Made by a program: the position numbers and the translations under genes
The notes under the pieces: generated by a model
Databases searched by the model: none
The model's input: only the letters and a program-made list of their open reading frames with translations
What the model was told of the DNA's origin: nothing
Part shown: in pieces, positions 1-10,662 of the stretch
Layout of the letters: every line of letters starts with the position of its first letter
Position numbering within the stretch: the stretch's first letter is position 1
Source of the DNA: Eubacterium sp.
GTDB taxonomy: Bacteria > Bacillota > Clostridia > Lachnospirales > Lachnospiraceae
Assembly (NCBI GenBank): GCA_024697845.1
Contig: JAILRZ010000050.1
Coordinates: 1 to 51,869, forward strand
DNA: 51,869 nt
Reading direction: 5' to 3'

Positions 1-2
1 AG

Positions 3-149
3 GGAAAAACTTCTGCAGCAAGTATCGGAATCATTGCAAAGCGTCCGGAACAGTTCGGTAAGGCAATGCTTTTCCCGGCTATGGTAGAAACTTATGCAAT
101 TTTAGCACTTTTGATTTCATTCCTTTCAATCAACGGAATTAAATTTTAA
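3..149 (+). CDS. V-type ATP synthase subunit K (proteolipid), C-terminal fragment cut by window edge
   Basis: Frame 3 reads GKTSAASIGIIAKRPEQFGKAMLFPAMVETYAILALLISFLSINGIKF*, typical of the proteolipid C-terminus; directly upstream of the other V-ATPase genes. Confidence 0.85.
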   Translation, partial: GKTSAASIGIIAKRPEQFGKAMLFPAMVETYAILALLISFLSINGIKF

Positions 150-193
150 GTAATTATTGTAAATAAATCAGTGAATAGAGATAGGAAAAATTT

Positions 194-787
194 ATGAGCG
201 GATTAGAAAATATCATCAAAGAAATTGATCATAAAGCAGAACTCGAGGCTGGTCAGATTCTTGCGGAAGCCAAGGAATATTGCGATGATTATTTGGAACA
301 GCAGAAAGTGGCAGTGGCAAATGAAGTGGCAGAATATGAAAAAAAAGCTGAAAAGGAAAGAGAACTATTTGTCAGTAAGTCAAACTCCGGTGGGGAGTTT
401 GAAGAAAGAAATGCTGTTTTAAAAGCAAAACAAAAAAATATTGATTTGGCTTTGAAAAATGCTTATCAGAAAATGGCAGAACTTTCCGATCAGGAGTATT
501 TCGAGATGCTGTTAAAAATTTTAAAATCCAATGTGGTAGATAAAGATGGAGAACTTCTTCTGGGAGAAAAAGATGCCAAGAGATTGCCACAGGATTTTGC
601 AAATAAAGTGAATCAGATTGCCAAGGAGTGTGGAGGAAGTCTGACAATCTCCAGTGAAAAGGCAGATATTGCCAACGGATTTATTTTACGTTATGGCATG
701 ATTGAAGAAAACTGCACATTACAGGCATTGATGGATACAAAAATGGAACAATTGAAGGATATTGCTTCAAGGCAATTATTTGGCTAG
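194..787 (+). CDS. V-type ATP synthase subunit E
   Basis: 197 aa, charged coiled-coil N-terminus, position in V-ATPase operon. Confidence 0.85.
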   Translation: MSGLENIIKEIDHKAELEAGQILAEAKEYCDDYLEQQKVAVANEVAEYEKKAEKERELFVSKSNSGGEFEERNAVLKAKQKNIDLALKNAYQKMAELSDQEYFEMLLKILKSNVVDKDGELLLGEKDAKRLPQDFANKVNQIAKECGGSLTISSEKADIANGFILRYGMIEENCTLQALMDTKMEQLKDIASRQLFG

Positions 788-798
788 GAGGTGGTCGG

Positions 799-1767
799 AT
801 GCAAAAGGAATACACATATGGTGTTGCCCGAATTCGAGCACTGGAGACTACACTGCTAAGTGATGAGGCAATCGGACAATTGCTTTCTGTTAAATCAGTG
901 GAGGAAGGAATTACCTTTTTGAAAGACAGAGGGTGGGGAAATTCCAATGAATCAGAAACCATTGATGAAATGATGGATAGCGAAAAAAGAAAAACATTAC
1001 AGATTCTTGATGAAGTGGTGGACACTTCAAAAGAATATGAAATTTTGACCATTCAGGATGAATATCATAATTTGAAGGCGGCCATTAAGCAGGTGTGCAC
1101 AAATCAGGAGATGGCGCATGTATTTATTGAAAACACTGCGTTGGAACCGGAATTTTTAAAGACCTGTATTAGGGAAGGAAAGTTTGAAAGCCTGCCGGAA
1201 ACAATGGGAAAGGTTGCGAAGGAAGCAACAGACACGCTACTTCGTACAGGAGATGGACAGTTGTGTGATTTGATTGTGGACCGTGCCACAATGGAAGCTT
1301 TGTTACAGGCAGGAAAGGAATCAGAGAATGAACTGGTTCAAAGATATGCTGAAATTCTGGTGGCAATTGCCAACATTAAGATTGCTTTCCGAGGAGCACG
1401 CTCTGGTAAAGAGGAACAGTTTTTGGAAAACTCTATGGTTCCTTGTAAGGAAGTTAGTGTTTCAGAACTTAGAAATGCTTCTTCCGGTGGGATTGAAGGA
1501 ATTTACAGTTATCTGGAAGGAGCCGGCTTTGAAGGGGGCGTTCAGGCAATGAAACAGTCGCCTTCCGTATTTGAGTGTTGGTGTGATAATCAGATTATTA
1601 ATGAGATTAAAGGACAGAAATATTTATCCTTTAGTATCGGACCGATTATTGCTTATGCCATTGCTCGTTTTAACGAAATCAAAACGGCAAAGATTATTCT
1701 TCTTGGAAAACAGAATGGATTTGATGAAGATTTTATTAGAGAAAGGGTAAGGCGAATGTATGCATAA
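799..1767 (+). CDS. V-type ATP synthase subunit C
   Basis: 322 aa, YGVARIRALETTLLS N-terminus typical of the V-ATPase C/AC39 family; operon position. Confidence 0.9.
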   Translation: MQKEYTYGVARIRALETTLLSDEAIGQLLSVKSVEEGITFLKDRGWGNSNESETIDEMMDSEKRKTLQILDEVVDTSKEYEILTIQDEYHNLKAAIKQVCTNQEMAHVFIENTALEPEFLKTCIREGKFESLPETMGKVAKEATDTLLRTGDGQLCDLIVDRATMEALLQAGKESENELVQRYAEILVAIANIKIAFRGARSGKEEQFLENSMVPCKEVSVSELRNASSGGIEGIYSYLEGAGFEGGVQAMKQSPSVFECWCDNQIINEIKGQKYLSFSIGPIIAYAIARFNEIKTAKIILLGKQNGFDEDFIRERVRRMYA

Positions 1768-2080
1768 GGCAGTAGTAATTGGAGATTACGATAGTATTTA
1801 TGGATTTGGTGCATTAGGTCTGGATATCTTTCCGGTTGATGAAAAAACAGAGGCCATTCATCAGATTCGCAGACTGGTTAAAGGAGATTATGCCATTATC
1901 TATATTACGGAATCTCTGGCAGAACTCATTAAAGAAGAAATTGAAAAATATAAGGAACTGATTACACCGGCAATTATTCTGATTCCGGGTGTTTCCATGA
2001 ATACCGGTGCAGGGATTCAGGGCGTTAAGGATAGTGTGGAACAGGCAATCGGTTCAGATATTCTTTTTGGAAATGAATAA
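1760..2080 (+). CDS. V-type ATP synthase subunit F
   Basis: 106 aa, overlaps end of subunit C; small subunit F pattern (VIGDYDSIYGFGALGLDIFPV). Confidence 0.88.
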   Translation: MHKAVVIGDYDSIYGFGALGLDIFPVDEKTEAIHQIRRLVKGDYAIIYITESLAELIKEEIEKYKELITPAIILIPGVSMNTGAGIQGVKDSVEQAIGSDILFGNE

Positions 2081-2116
2081 ACAGGTTCAATATATTGAAG
2101 CAGGAAGGAAAGAAAC

Positions 2117-3889
2117 ATGGAAAATAGTAAAGGCACAATTAAAAAGGTGGCAGGACCTTTGGTAATTGCTGAAGGAATGCGAGATGCAAACATGTTCGAC
2201 GTGGTTCGTGTAAGTAATCAGAACCTCATCGGTGAAATCATTGAGATGCATGATGACCGTGCTTCCATTCAGGTTTATGAAGAAACCGCTGGATTGGGAC
2301 CGGGAGAACCGGTTGTTTCTACGGGAGCACCGATGTCGGTTGAATTGGGACCGGGATTAATTGGTAGTATTTATGACGGAATTCAAAGACCGTTGGATGA
2401 TATTATGAAGGTTTCAGGAAACTTATTAAAGAGAGGAGTTTCAGTACCTTCATTAAAGAGAGAATTAAAATGGGATTTTGTTCCAACTGCAAAGGTTGGC
2501 GATCATGTAGTGGCAGGTGATGTAATCGGAACCGTCAAAGAAACTGCAGTGGTAACCCAGAAAATTATGGTGCCTTATGGAATCGAAGGAGAAATCGTTC
2601 GAATTACCGAAGGAACTTATGATGTAACAGAAACTGTTGCTGTTATAAAGACAGAAAAGGGAGAAGAAGAACTGACATTGATGCAGAAATGGCCGGTTCG
2701 TAAAGGAAGACCTTATAAGGAAAAGAAAGCTCCAAACAAGCCATTGATTACGGGACAACGTGTTGTTGATACATTGTTCCCGATTGCCAGAGGTGGTGTG
2801 GCATCTGTTCCGGGACCTTTCGGAAGCGGAAAAACAGTTATTCAGCATCAGTTGGCAAAGTGGGCAGAGGCAGATATCGTTGTCTATATTGGTTGTGGAG
2901 AACGTGGAAACGAAATGACAGATGTTTTAAACGAATTCCCGGAATTAAAGGATCCAAAAACCGGAGAATCTTTAATGGAAAGAACTGTTCTGATTGCCAA
3001 TACATCTGATATGCCGGTGGCGGCTCGAGAAGCATCAATTTATACCGGAATCACGATCGCAGAATACTTCAGAGATATGGGATATTCCGTAGCATTAATG
3101 GCGGACTCGACTTCCCGTTGGGCAGAGGCACTTCGAGAAATGTCAGGACGTTTGGAAGAAATGCCGGGTGAAGAAGGATATCCGGCTTATCTTGGAAGTC
3201 GTCTGGCACAGTTCTATGAGCGTGCCGGTGATGTGGTTACGTTAGGTAGTGAAGGTAGAGACGGAGCACTTTCCGTAATCGGAGCTGTATCACCTCCGGG
3301 TGGTGATATTTCCGAACCGGTATCTCAGGCAACTCTTCGTATTGTAAAAGTATTCTGGGGATTGGATTCTGCATTGGCATACAAGAGACATTTCCCTGCA
3401 ATTAACTGGTTGACCAGTTATTCCCTCTATGTGGATAATATTGGTTCATGGTTCACGGAAAATGTTGATGACCAGTGGTTAGAGCTTCGCCAGAAGTTAA
3501 TGAGTCTCCTTCAGGAAGAAGCAGAATTGGAAGAAATCGTAAAGATGGTAGGTATGGATGCATTATCCGCACCGGACCGTTTGAAAATGGAAGCCAGTCG
3601 CTCTATTCGTGAGGATTACCTGCATCAGAACTCATTCCACGAAGTAGATACTTACACATCTTTGAAAAAACAGGCAATGATGATGAAGCTGGTACTTGGT
3701 TATTATGATGAAGCAAGAGCAGCATTGGATGAAGGTGCAAAGATTGAAGAATTGGTAAAATTGCCGGTGCGCGAAGCAATCGGACGTTTTAAATATACCC
3801 ATGAAAATGATTTGGATCGTGAATATGAACGAATCACAGATCAGTTGTCCAAGGAAATTGGAAATACGTTGAGAAAGGAGGAATACTAA
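2117..3889 (+). CDS. V-type ATP synthase subunit A (catalytic)
   Basis: 590 aa, Walker [10 protein letters not shown], catalytic subunit motifs ([25 protein letters not shown]). Confidence 0.98.
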   Translation: MENSKGTIKKVAGPLVIAEGMRDANMFDVVRVSNQNLIGEIIEMHDDRASIQVYEETAGLGPGEPVVSTGAPMSVELGPGLIGSIYDGIQRPLDDIMKVSGNLLKRGVSVPSLKRELKWDFVPTAKVGDHVVAGDVIGTVKETAVVTQKIMVPYGIEGEIVRITEGTYDVTETVAVIKTEKGEEELTLMQKWPVRKGRPYKEKKAPNKPLITGQRVVDTLFPIARGGVASVPGPFGSGKTVIQHQLAKWAEADIVVYIGCGERGNEMTDVLNEFPELKDPKTGESLMERTVLIANTSDMPVAAREASIYTGITIAEYFRDMGYSVALMADSTSRWAEALREMSGRLEEMPGEEGYPAYLGSRLAQFYERAGDVVTLGSEGRDGALSVIGAVSPPGGDISEPVSQATLRIVKVFWGLDSALAYKRHFPAINWLTSYSLYVDNIGSWFTENVDDQWLELRQKLMSLLQEEAELEEIVKMVGMDALSAPDRLKMEASRSIREDYLHQNSFHEVDTYTSLKKQAMMMKLVLGYYDEARAALDEGAKIEELVKLPVREAIGRFKYTHENDLDREYERITDQLSKEIGNTLRKEEY

Positions 3890-3890
3890 A

Positions 3891-5264
3891 ATGCCAAGAG
3901 AGTATAGAACGATTCAGGAAGTGGCAGGACCATTGATGATGGTGGAAGATGTTGAAAATGTCAGCTACGATGAATTAGGAGAAATTGAATTGGCCAATGG
4001 CGAAGTACGTCGTTGTAAAGTATTGGAAGTAAATGGTAGCAATGCTTTAGTTCAGTTGTTCGAAGATTCTACAGGAATTAACCTTTCCAACAGTAAAGTA
4101 CGTTTTCTGGGACGAAGCATGGAATTAGGTGTTTCTGAAGATATGTTGGGACGTGTTTTTGATGGATTAGGAAATCCGATTGACAATGGTGTGGATATTC
4201 TTCCGGAAGAACGAAGAGATATCAATGGAGTAGCAATGAATCCTGCTGCAAGAAATTACCCATCGGAGTTTATTCAGACCGGTATTTCAGCGATTGACGG
4301 ATTAAACACGTTGGTACGTGGACAGAAACTACCAATCTTCTCAGCGTCCGGTCTTCCACATGCCCAGTTGGCTGCTCAGATTGCAAAGCAGGCAAAGGTT
4401 CGTGGAAAAGATGAACAATTTGCGGTAGTGTTTGCAGCTGTGGGCATTACCTTTGAAGAATCAAACTTCTTTATTAATTCCTTTAAGGAAACAGGAGCGA
4501 TTGATAGAACAGTATTGTTTATTAACCTTGCGAATGACCCGGCGGTAGAACGTATAGCTACACCGCGTATGGCATTGACAGCAGCTGAATATCTTGCTTT
4601 TGAAAAAGGAATGCATGTCCTTGTTATTATTACAGATATTACGAACTATGCGGATGCTTTGCGAGAAGTATCAGCGGCGAGAAAGGAAGTTCCGGGACGT
4701 CGTGGATATCCGGGATATATGTATACTGACCTTGCAACATTATACGAGCGTGCAGGAAGGCAGAGAGGAAAAGATGGTAGTATTACAATGATTCCGATTT
4801 TAACGATGCCGGAAGATGATAAGACCCATCCAATTCCTGACCTTACAGGCTACATTACCGAAGGACAGATTATCTTAAGCCGTGAGTTGTACCGAAAAGG
4901 TGTTACTCCACCGATTGATGTATTACCTTCATTGTCTCGTTTGAAAGATAAAGGTATTGGTGAAGGAAAAACACGTGCAGACCACAGCAATGTAATGAAC
5001 CAGCTGTTCTCTGCATATGCAAGAGGTAAAGATGCAAAAGAATTAATGACAATTTTGGGAGAGGCGGCTCTTTCAGATATTGACTTGATTTATGCAAAAT
5101 TTGCCGATGAATTTGAAAAAGAATATGTTTCTCAGGGATACGATGCAAACCGTTCTATTGAGGAAACGATGGAGATTGGATGGAAATTGTTATCAATTCT
5201 TCCAAAATCAGAATTAAAGAGAATTGATGATAAGTTCTTAGAACAGTATTATCAGGGAGAGTAA
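3891..5264 (+). CDS. V-type ATP synthase subunit B
   Basis: 457 aa, [21 protein letters not shown] and [16 protein letters not shown] motifs. Confidence 0.98.
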   Translation: MPREYRTIQEVAGPLMMVEDVENVSYDELGEIELANGEVRRCKVLEVNGSNALVQLFEDSTGINLSNSKVRFLGRSMELGVSEDMLGRVFDGLGNPIDNGVDILPEERRDINGVAMNPAARNYPSEFIQTGISAIDGLNTLVRGQKLPIFSASGLPHAQLAAQIAKQAKVRGKDEQFAVVFAAVGITFEESNFFINSFKETGAIDRTVLFINLANDPAVERIATPRMALTAAEYLAFEKGMHVLVIITDITNYADALREVSAARKEVPGRRGYPGYMYTDLATLYERAGRQRGKDGSITMIPILTMPEDDKTHPIPDLTGYITEGQIILSRELYRKGVTPPIDVLPSLSRLKDKGIGEGKTRADHSNVMNQLFSAYARGKDAKELMTILGEAALSDIDLIYAKFADEFEKEYVSQGYDANRSIEETMEIGWKLLSILPKSELKRIDDKFLEQYYQGE

Positions 5265-5268
5265 AGTT

Positions 5269-5919
5269 ATGGTAAATCCAACCCGAATGGAACTGACGAA
5301 ACAAAAGAAAAAGTTAGTATCCGCATCCAGGGGACATAAGCTGTTAAAGGATAAGCGTGACGAACTGGTAAGACAGTTTATGGAACTGGTTGTTGAGAAT
5401 ATGAATTTGAGAAAAAAAGTAGAGCAGGGTTTGAAAGCTGCAAACATGGAATTTGCTCTTGCCAGAGCCGGAATGAGCCGAGAAGTTTTGAATACGGCAA
5501 TGATGGCAAGTAACAAATCTCTGGATATTCAAGTGTCAACAAAAAATGTTATGAGTGTTGAAATCCCGCAGTTCTCCACCAGGGCAGAAGTGAGTGGGAA
5601 TGATATTTATTCTTATGGATATGCATTTACGACAGGAGATTTGGATGAGGCGGTTTATTCTCTTTCTACCGTTTTTGAAGATATGCTGAAGCTGGCAGAA
5701 ATTGAAAAATCCTGCCAACTGATGGCAGCAGAAATTGAAAAAACAAGACGTCGTGTAAATGCTCTGGAACATGTAATTATTCCGGAGGCGCAGGCAAATA
5801 TCAAGTATATTACAATGAAACTGGATGAGAACGAGAGAAGTACTCAGATTCGTTTAATGAAAGTAAAAAATATGGTTGCTGAAAAAGCAATTCAGGAAAA
5901 GAAAAAGCAGGAACAGTAA
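5269..5919 (+). CDS. V-type ATP synthase subunit D
   Basis: 216 aa, NPTRMELTKQKKKL N-terminus characteristic of subunit D. Confidence 0.95.
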   Translation: MVNPTRMELTKQKKKLVSASRGHKLLKDKRDELVRQFMELVVENMNLRKKVEQGLKAANMEFALARAGMSREVLNTAMMASNKSLDIQVSTKNVMSVEIPQFSTRAEVSGNDIYSYGYAFTTGDLDEAVYSLSTVFEDMLKLAEIEKSCQLMAAEIEKTRRRVNALEHVIIPEAQANIKYITMKLDENERSTQIRLMKVKNMVAEKAIQEKKKQEQ

Positions 5920-5968
5920 AGAGATTATTCTACAATGGAAATGACAAAATAGGAACGGAGGAATCGTC

Positions 5969-6958
5969 ATGAAAATATTATTATATGATGCAAAGAAATA
6001 TGACAGGGAATCTTTTGAAAGAATCACACCGAAATATGAAGACGATATCCATGTCGAGTATATGGAAGATGACCTGCAATTAGAAACAGCACAGTATGCC
6101 AAAGGTTATGATGCGGTGTGTGCATTTGTAAGTTCGGATTTAAGTAAACCGGTATTGGAAATATTGAGCAATGTTGGTGTGAAGTTGATTCTTCTTCGAT
6201 GTGCCGGATTTAACAATGTGGACCTGGATAGCGCAAAGGAATTTGGAATGACTGTTTTACGTGTGCCGGGATATTCTCCGGAAGCAGTTGCAGAAATGGC
6301 AATTACATTGGCAATGGCGGGAAACAGACATGTCCATAAGGCGTACATCCGTGTTCGTGAAAATAACTTTAGTTTAAATGGATTAACCGGACTGAACCTT
6401 TTTGGAAAAACAGCCGGAATTGTTGGAACCGGAAAAATTGGTGCAGCGATGTGCAAAATTTGTCATGGTTTTGGGATGAAGGTTCTGGGATACGATTTGT
6501 ATCCGAATAAAAATTTGGATTTTGTGGAATATGTGGATTTGGATACCTTGCTTCAGCAAAGTGATTTGATTTCACTACATTGTCCGTTGACGGATGATTC
6601 TTACCATATGATTAATGAAGAAACGATTGGAAAGATGAAGGATGGTGTGATTCTGGTCAATACTTCCAGAGGGGCATTGATTAATACAGAAGATTTGATT
6701 AAAGGAATTCGTGCAAAGAAGTTCCAAAGTGTCGGATTGGATGTATATGAGGAAGAAACCAGAAATGTATTTGAAAACAGGGAAGATGATATTATGGAGA
6801 GTTCCATTACATCTAGATTACTTTCCTTCCCAAATGTTATTGTGACATCTCATCAGGCATTCCTGACAGCAGAAGCATTGGAAGCCATTAGTGAGATTAC
6901 AATGGAAAATGCAAAGGGGTATCTTACAGGAAACATTGACGAAGCAAATCGAGTATAG
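5969..6958 (+). CDS. 2-hydroxyacid / D-lactate dehydrogenase
   Basis: 329 aa, NAD-binding GTGKIGAAMCKICHGFGMKVLGYD and catalytic-region motifs (ILVNTSRGALINTEDL). Confidence 0.92.
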   Translation: MKILLYDAKKYDRESFERITPKYEDDIHVEYMEDDLQLETAQYAKGYDAVCAFVSSDLSKPVLEILSNVGVKLILLRCAGFNNVDLDSAKEFGMTVLRVPGYSPEAVAEMAITLAMAGNRHVHKAYIRVRENNFSLNGLTGLNLFGKTAGIVGTGKIGAAMCKICHGFGMKVLGYDLYPNKNLDFVEYVDLDTLLQQSDLISLHCPLTDDSYHMINEETIGKMKDGVILVNTSRGALINTEDLIKGIRAKKFQSVGLDVYEEETRNVFENREDDIMESSITSRLLSFPNVIVTSHQAFLTAEALEAISEITMENAKGYLTGNIDEANRV

Positions 6959-6969
6959 AATATGAGTTA

Positions 6970-6996
6970 AAAACCCTTCCATTGTGGAGGGGTTTT
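6970..6996 (+). terminator. Intrinsic terminator
   Basis: aaaacccttcc-attgt-ggaggggtttt, after the dehydrogenase gene. Confidence 0.75.
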
Positions 6997-7123
6997 AATG
7001 CCTTCTGCGAAGGTGCACAAAATTTAGTGAGTACATATTTTTTAGAATCGATTGTGAAATAACAAGTTCTTATGCTAATATCGAAAAAAGTGTGTAAATG
7101 CTTGAAAAAAGAGGAGGGTTTAT

Positions 7124-8281
7124 ATGAGAAAAATTATTATGTTGGCAGCTACGTTAGTTGCATCATTTTGTGTGACGATTCCGGCAATGGGAGCAATCCC
7201 GGATAACTTTGTAGAATCAAAGCACAAGGTTCAGTGGTCTGATGAATTTACCGGAACAACACTGAACAGTAACTATTGGACACCGCAATTGGGAAATGGT
7301 GAACCAAATATTTGGGAATGGGGAAATAGTGAAAAGGAATGGTATAAGGCAGAAAATCTTCGTGTTTCAAATGGTACATTGAAGATAGATTCTAAGTACG
7401 AACCAAATGCCGGAAAAAGCCGTGATAAAAGTGTTACTTACAACTTCTCATCCGGAAGAATGAATTCCAGCGGAAAGGTTGAAGTTGGATACGGTTATGT
7501 GGAAGCAAAAATAAAAGTGCCTTCAGCAAAAGGAATCTGGCCGGCTTTCTGGATGCTTGGAACCAACGGAAAGACATGGCCTGCCTGTGGTGAAATTGAT
7601 ATTCTGGAAGCTTTTAATACAAACAAAATAATCCAGAGCACAATTCATTATCCAAAGTTAAATGGTGCGGATCAGTATATGTTCCGTCAGAAAACATTAG
7701 ATGATAAAACACAGTGGCATACTTATGGATGCTATCGTGATGGAGAAAGAATCGGATTCTATATTGACAGACAGCTGTTTGCTTCCTGGTCAACAGCAGA
7801 TGATGCATCAGGAAAGTGTTCTGTATTAAATGATAAGTACTACATTTTATTAAATGTAGCTTGTGGTGGAAACCTTGCAGGTGGTATGCCGGATACTTCT
7901 TTGAATTCTACAATGGAAGTAGATTATGTCAGATACTACGTAGATAAACCGGATGAACCTACTACCAAAAGTACAGTAACGAAGGCTCAGACAGTCAAGA
8001 AGCCGGCAAAAGTAAAAATCAAAAAAGCGAAGAATGTTAAAAAGAGAAAAATCAAATTAACGTTTGCAAAAGTAAAAGGTGCAAAAGGCTACAAGATTCG
8101 CTGGTGTGATCAAAAGAATTTTGATGGTTATGAAGAAAAGACTACAACAAAAAGAACTTATACTTTAAAAGGTTTAACAAAAGGAAAATGGTACATCAAG
8201 GTTCGTGCTTATGCAAAAGATGGAAAAAGCAAAAAATGGGGACCATGGTCTAAGGTTAAAAAAGTAACAGTGAAAAAATAA
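7124..8281 (+). CDS. Secreted GH16 family beta-glucanase with Lys-rich fibronectin III-like C-terminal domain
   Basis: Signal peptide; WSDEFTG N-terminus; GH16 catalytic signature GEIDILEAFN; basic C-terminus ending WSKVKKVTVKK. Confidence 0.92.
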   Translation: MRKIIMLAATLVASFCVTIPAMGAIPDNFVESKHKVQWSDEFTGTTLNSNYWTPQLGNGEPNIWEWGNSEKEWYKAENLRVSNGTLKIDSKYEPNAGKSRDKSVTYNFSSGRMNSSGKVEVGYGYVEAKIKVPSAKGIWPAFWMLGTNGKTWPACGEIDILEAFNTNKIIQSTIHYPKLNGADQYMFRQKTLDDKTQWHTYGCYRDGERIGFYIDRQLFASWSTADDASGKCSVLNDKYYILLNVACGGNLAGGMPDTSLNSTMEVDYVRYYVDKPDEPTTKSTVTKAQTVKKPAKVKIKKAKNVKKRKIKLTFAKVKGAKGYKIRWCDQKNFDGYEEKTTTKRTYTLKGLTKGKWYIKVRAYAKDGKSKKWGPWSKVKKVTVKK

Positions 8282-8289
8282 AGGTGGTT

Positions 8290-8318
8290 AAAAAGGCTTG
8301 CGAATGCAGGCCTTTTTT
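8290..8318 (+). terminator. Intrinsic terminator
   Basis: aaaaggcttgcgaatgcaggcctttttt hairpin with T-tract. Confidence 0.75.
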
Positions 8319-8431
8319 CTATGAGGCTGAAGGGGAAAAATTGGGTTTTTTGATTGCGAAAAGATTTCGTATCAAGTATACTATTAAGTGATGATTTTAA
8401 ATAAAAAATAATAAATGAATCGGAGACAGAT

Positions 8432-10318
8432 ATGGAAGAAAAGAAAAGTGAAGAAATCTTAGAAAATGGGAATACAGAAGATCATTCTGTTGAACAGCAG
8501 ACAAAAGAAGAAACGCTGGAAAATTCTGAAGTAGAGCAAAAAGATACAGGCCGTTATGAAACATTGCTGGAGTTGCCACCAAACCTTTGGACTTACGGAA
8601 GTCCTGTATTGTTTACGAGTGGAGTATTGGAAAAAGATACAATCAGTAAGAAAAATCGTTTGACATTAGGCTTTGTAAATATTTATGAAACGGATATCAG
8701 AGATTTATATATTTCGATTATTCTTGGTGAGGATGAAGAAGCAGAAGTTGTAGAGCATCGTTATCTTGCCTTGGGACAAAAATACTTGGCAGAAAAAGGA
8801 AAAACCGCAAAGATTCCAATTCCGGATGAAGAGGAAAGAATCTTTAAAATTCGAATTGACAGAGTCTTATTTGAAGATGGAAGCATCTGGAATAAAGAGG
8901 ATGCCGTTCTGGAAAGTGCCGGTGTAATGGACGATGTGGAAATCTTTGCCGAAGCGAAACTGAAAGATTACGAAGATAATTATCTGACCGCAGTGGAAAA
9001 TATTGAAAAGGATGAATCCGAAAGCATTGGAAACGGAATGGAGATTTTGAAAAGAATTCCGTGGTATAAAGACAGCGCAGAATTATATCAGGATGCAAAA
9101 AGAAAGTATGGAATTTTAAAGCAGACGGAAGAACGAAGAAAAGCAACAGAAGATAAAAAAGCAAAGCGAAAGAAGGCGATGCGAATACAATATCTGAAAA
9201 TTGCACTTCTAATTGCGTGTTGTATTGTAATTGCAATTACCGTGTATATCGCTTATATTGTTCCAAACAGATACTATTCAAACGCAAAAAAGCAGTTGGA
9301 AAAAGAGAATTACAGCAATGCTGTAAAAGATTTTGAAAAGATGCATGGATTTAAGGACAGCGAAAAATATTTGGCTGTTTCCTACTACAGTCTTGCAAAA
9401 GAAGCTTATGCAAAAGATGATAAGGATACTGCAAAGGACTATTTTGAAAAGAGTTATGAAGCAGATCCGGAATCAGATGAGGGACAATGGTCCAAAGCAT
9501 TTTTGGATTACTACGATGGTGTAGAAGCCATGGATAAAAAAGACTATGCAAATGCTCAGAAACTTTTGCAGGGCAGCAAGGACAGCATTGGAGACTATAA
9601 TCTTGTGAATGATATTGATGTGCGTTTGGCTGAATTATATTATCTTCAGAAGGATTATGAATCAGCATGGAACAGTATCACAAATCTTTATGCGAAAAAT
9701 ACCAATAATGAAGAAATTGCAAAAATGTACTGCACTTATGGTGAAACCTACGCCAAGGCTTTGTTAGCTCAGAAAAAGCGTGCGGAAGGAATGGAGGTTT
9801 ACGGAAAGGTTAAGTCCGATAAACATTATTCCGGTGCGAAACTGACAACAGATTTCTATAAAGAAGCAGTTTCTTTGGCTGAAAAAGGAAAAGTAGATGA
9901 TGCCCTGAAGATATTAAAGGATATTAAGGAACAGTCTCCGGAAGCTAAGAAACTGTATAATGATATTACTGCATTTCAGGAAAAAACACAGTATTGGGTT
10001 GGCGGTTGGAAACACCGCGTAAAAGGTAGTGATAAGAAGAAATACTATACAATAGATATTTCCATTGTTCTTTATAAAGGTGAGATGTGCCTGAAAATTA
10101 AGGATAAGAATAATGCGAAGTTAAGTTTTGATACTGTAATCAGCTCTAAAAACCGTGTGACGCAGATTAGTGTTGGTCAGTATATGCTTAAGTTTAAGTT
10201 AAAGAAGTTCTATGATCAGAAGTTTACATATACCTTAATGGAAGGTGGAAAGATGGAACGAAAACTGCGATACGCAGGGGAAACGTTTAAGACCAAATAT
10301 AAGAGAAAAAAGAAGTAA
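8432..10318 (+). CDS. Membrane-anchored TPR-repeat protein of unknown function
   Basis: 628 aa, one central TM segment (IALLIACCIVIAITVYIAYIV), repeated YxxAxxxxxxxxxY TPR-like units after it. Confidence 0.7.
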   Translation: MEEKKSEEILENGNTEDHSVEQQTKEETLENSEVEQKDTGRYETLLELPPNLWTYGSPVLFTSGVLEKDTISKKNRLTLGFVNIYETDIRDLYISIILGEDEEAEVVEHRYLALGQKYLAEKGKTAKIPIPDEEERIFKIRIDRVLFEDGSIWNKEDAVLESAGVMDDVEIFAEAKLKDYEDNYLTAVENIEKDESESIGNGMEILKRIPWYKDSAELYQDAKRKYGILKQTEERRKATEDKKAKRKKAMRIQYLKIALLIACCIVIAITVYIAYIVPNRYYSNAKKQLEKENYSNAVKDFEKMHGFKDSEKYLAVSYYSLAKEAYAKDDKDTAKDYFEKSYEADPESDEGQWSKAFLDYYDGVEAMDKKDYANAQKLLQGSKDSIGDYNLVNDIDVRLAELYYLQKDYESAWNSITNLYAKNTNNEEIAKMYCTYGETYAKALLAQKKRAEGMEVYGKVKSDKHYSGAKLTTDFYKEAVSLAEKGKVDDALKILKDIKEQSPEAKKLYNDITAFQEKTQYWVGGWKHRVKGSDKKKYYTIDISIVLYKGEMCLKIKDKNNAKLSFDTVISSKNRVTQISVGQYMLKFKLKKFYDQKFTYTLMEGGKMERKLRYAGETFKTKYKRKKK

Positions 10319-10339
10319 TAAGATAAGAGATAATAATTG

Positions 10340-10388
10340 AAACAGGTTTTTATAGGTAAAAAAAATGCTTATAAGAGCCTGTTTTTTT
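10340..10388 (+). terminator. Probable intrinsic terminator
   Basis: aaacagg...cctgttttttt pairing downstream of the TPR gene. Confidence 0.55.
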
Positions 10389-10662
10389 AGTGGAAACTGA
10401 CGATATTCACTAAAATAAAAAAACGTTTTTCTTTGTAAATAAAGGGAAAAACATAAAAACAGGTGAAAAAACAAATAAAAATAAAAATACTTTTATAAAA
10501 AAATGCACCAGATATAAAAAAATGATACTGTAACGAAAAAACTCTATAGAGTAAAATAGTTCTTAGATTATGGGTATGTGACCGAAAAAAGTGAGCGGGG
10601 AAGGATGAATTACTCATAAAATCTAATACACTTTTATTAAACATAAGAAAGGAGATTTTGAA

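Noticed and set aside
372-647. Antisense ORFs listed in the track (this one and many others across the window)
   Set aside because: They lie opposite well-supported genes, show low-complexity composition and have no recognisable family.
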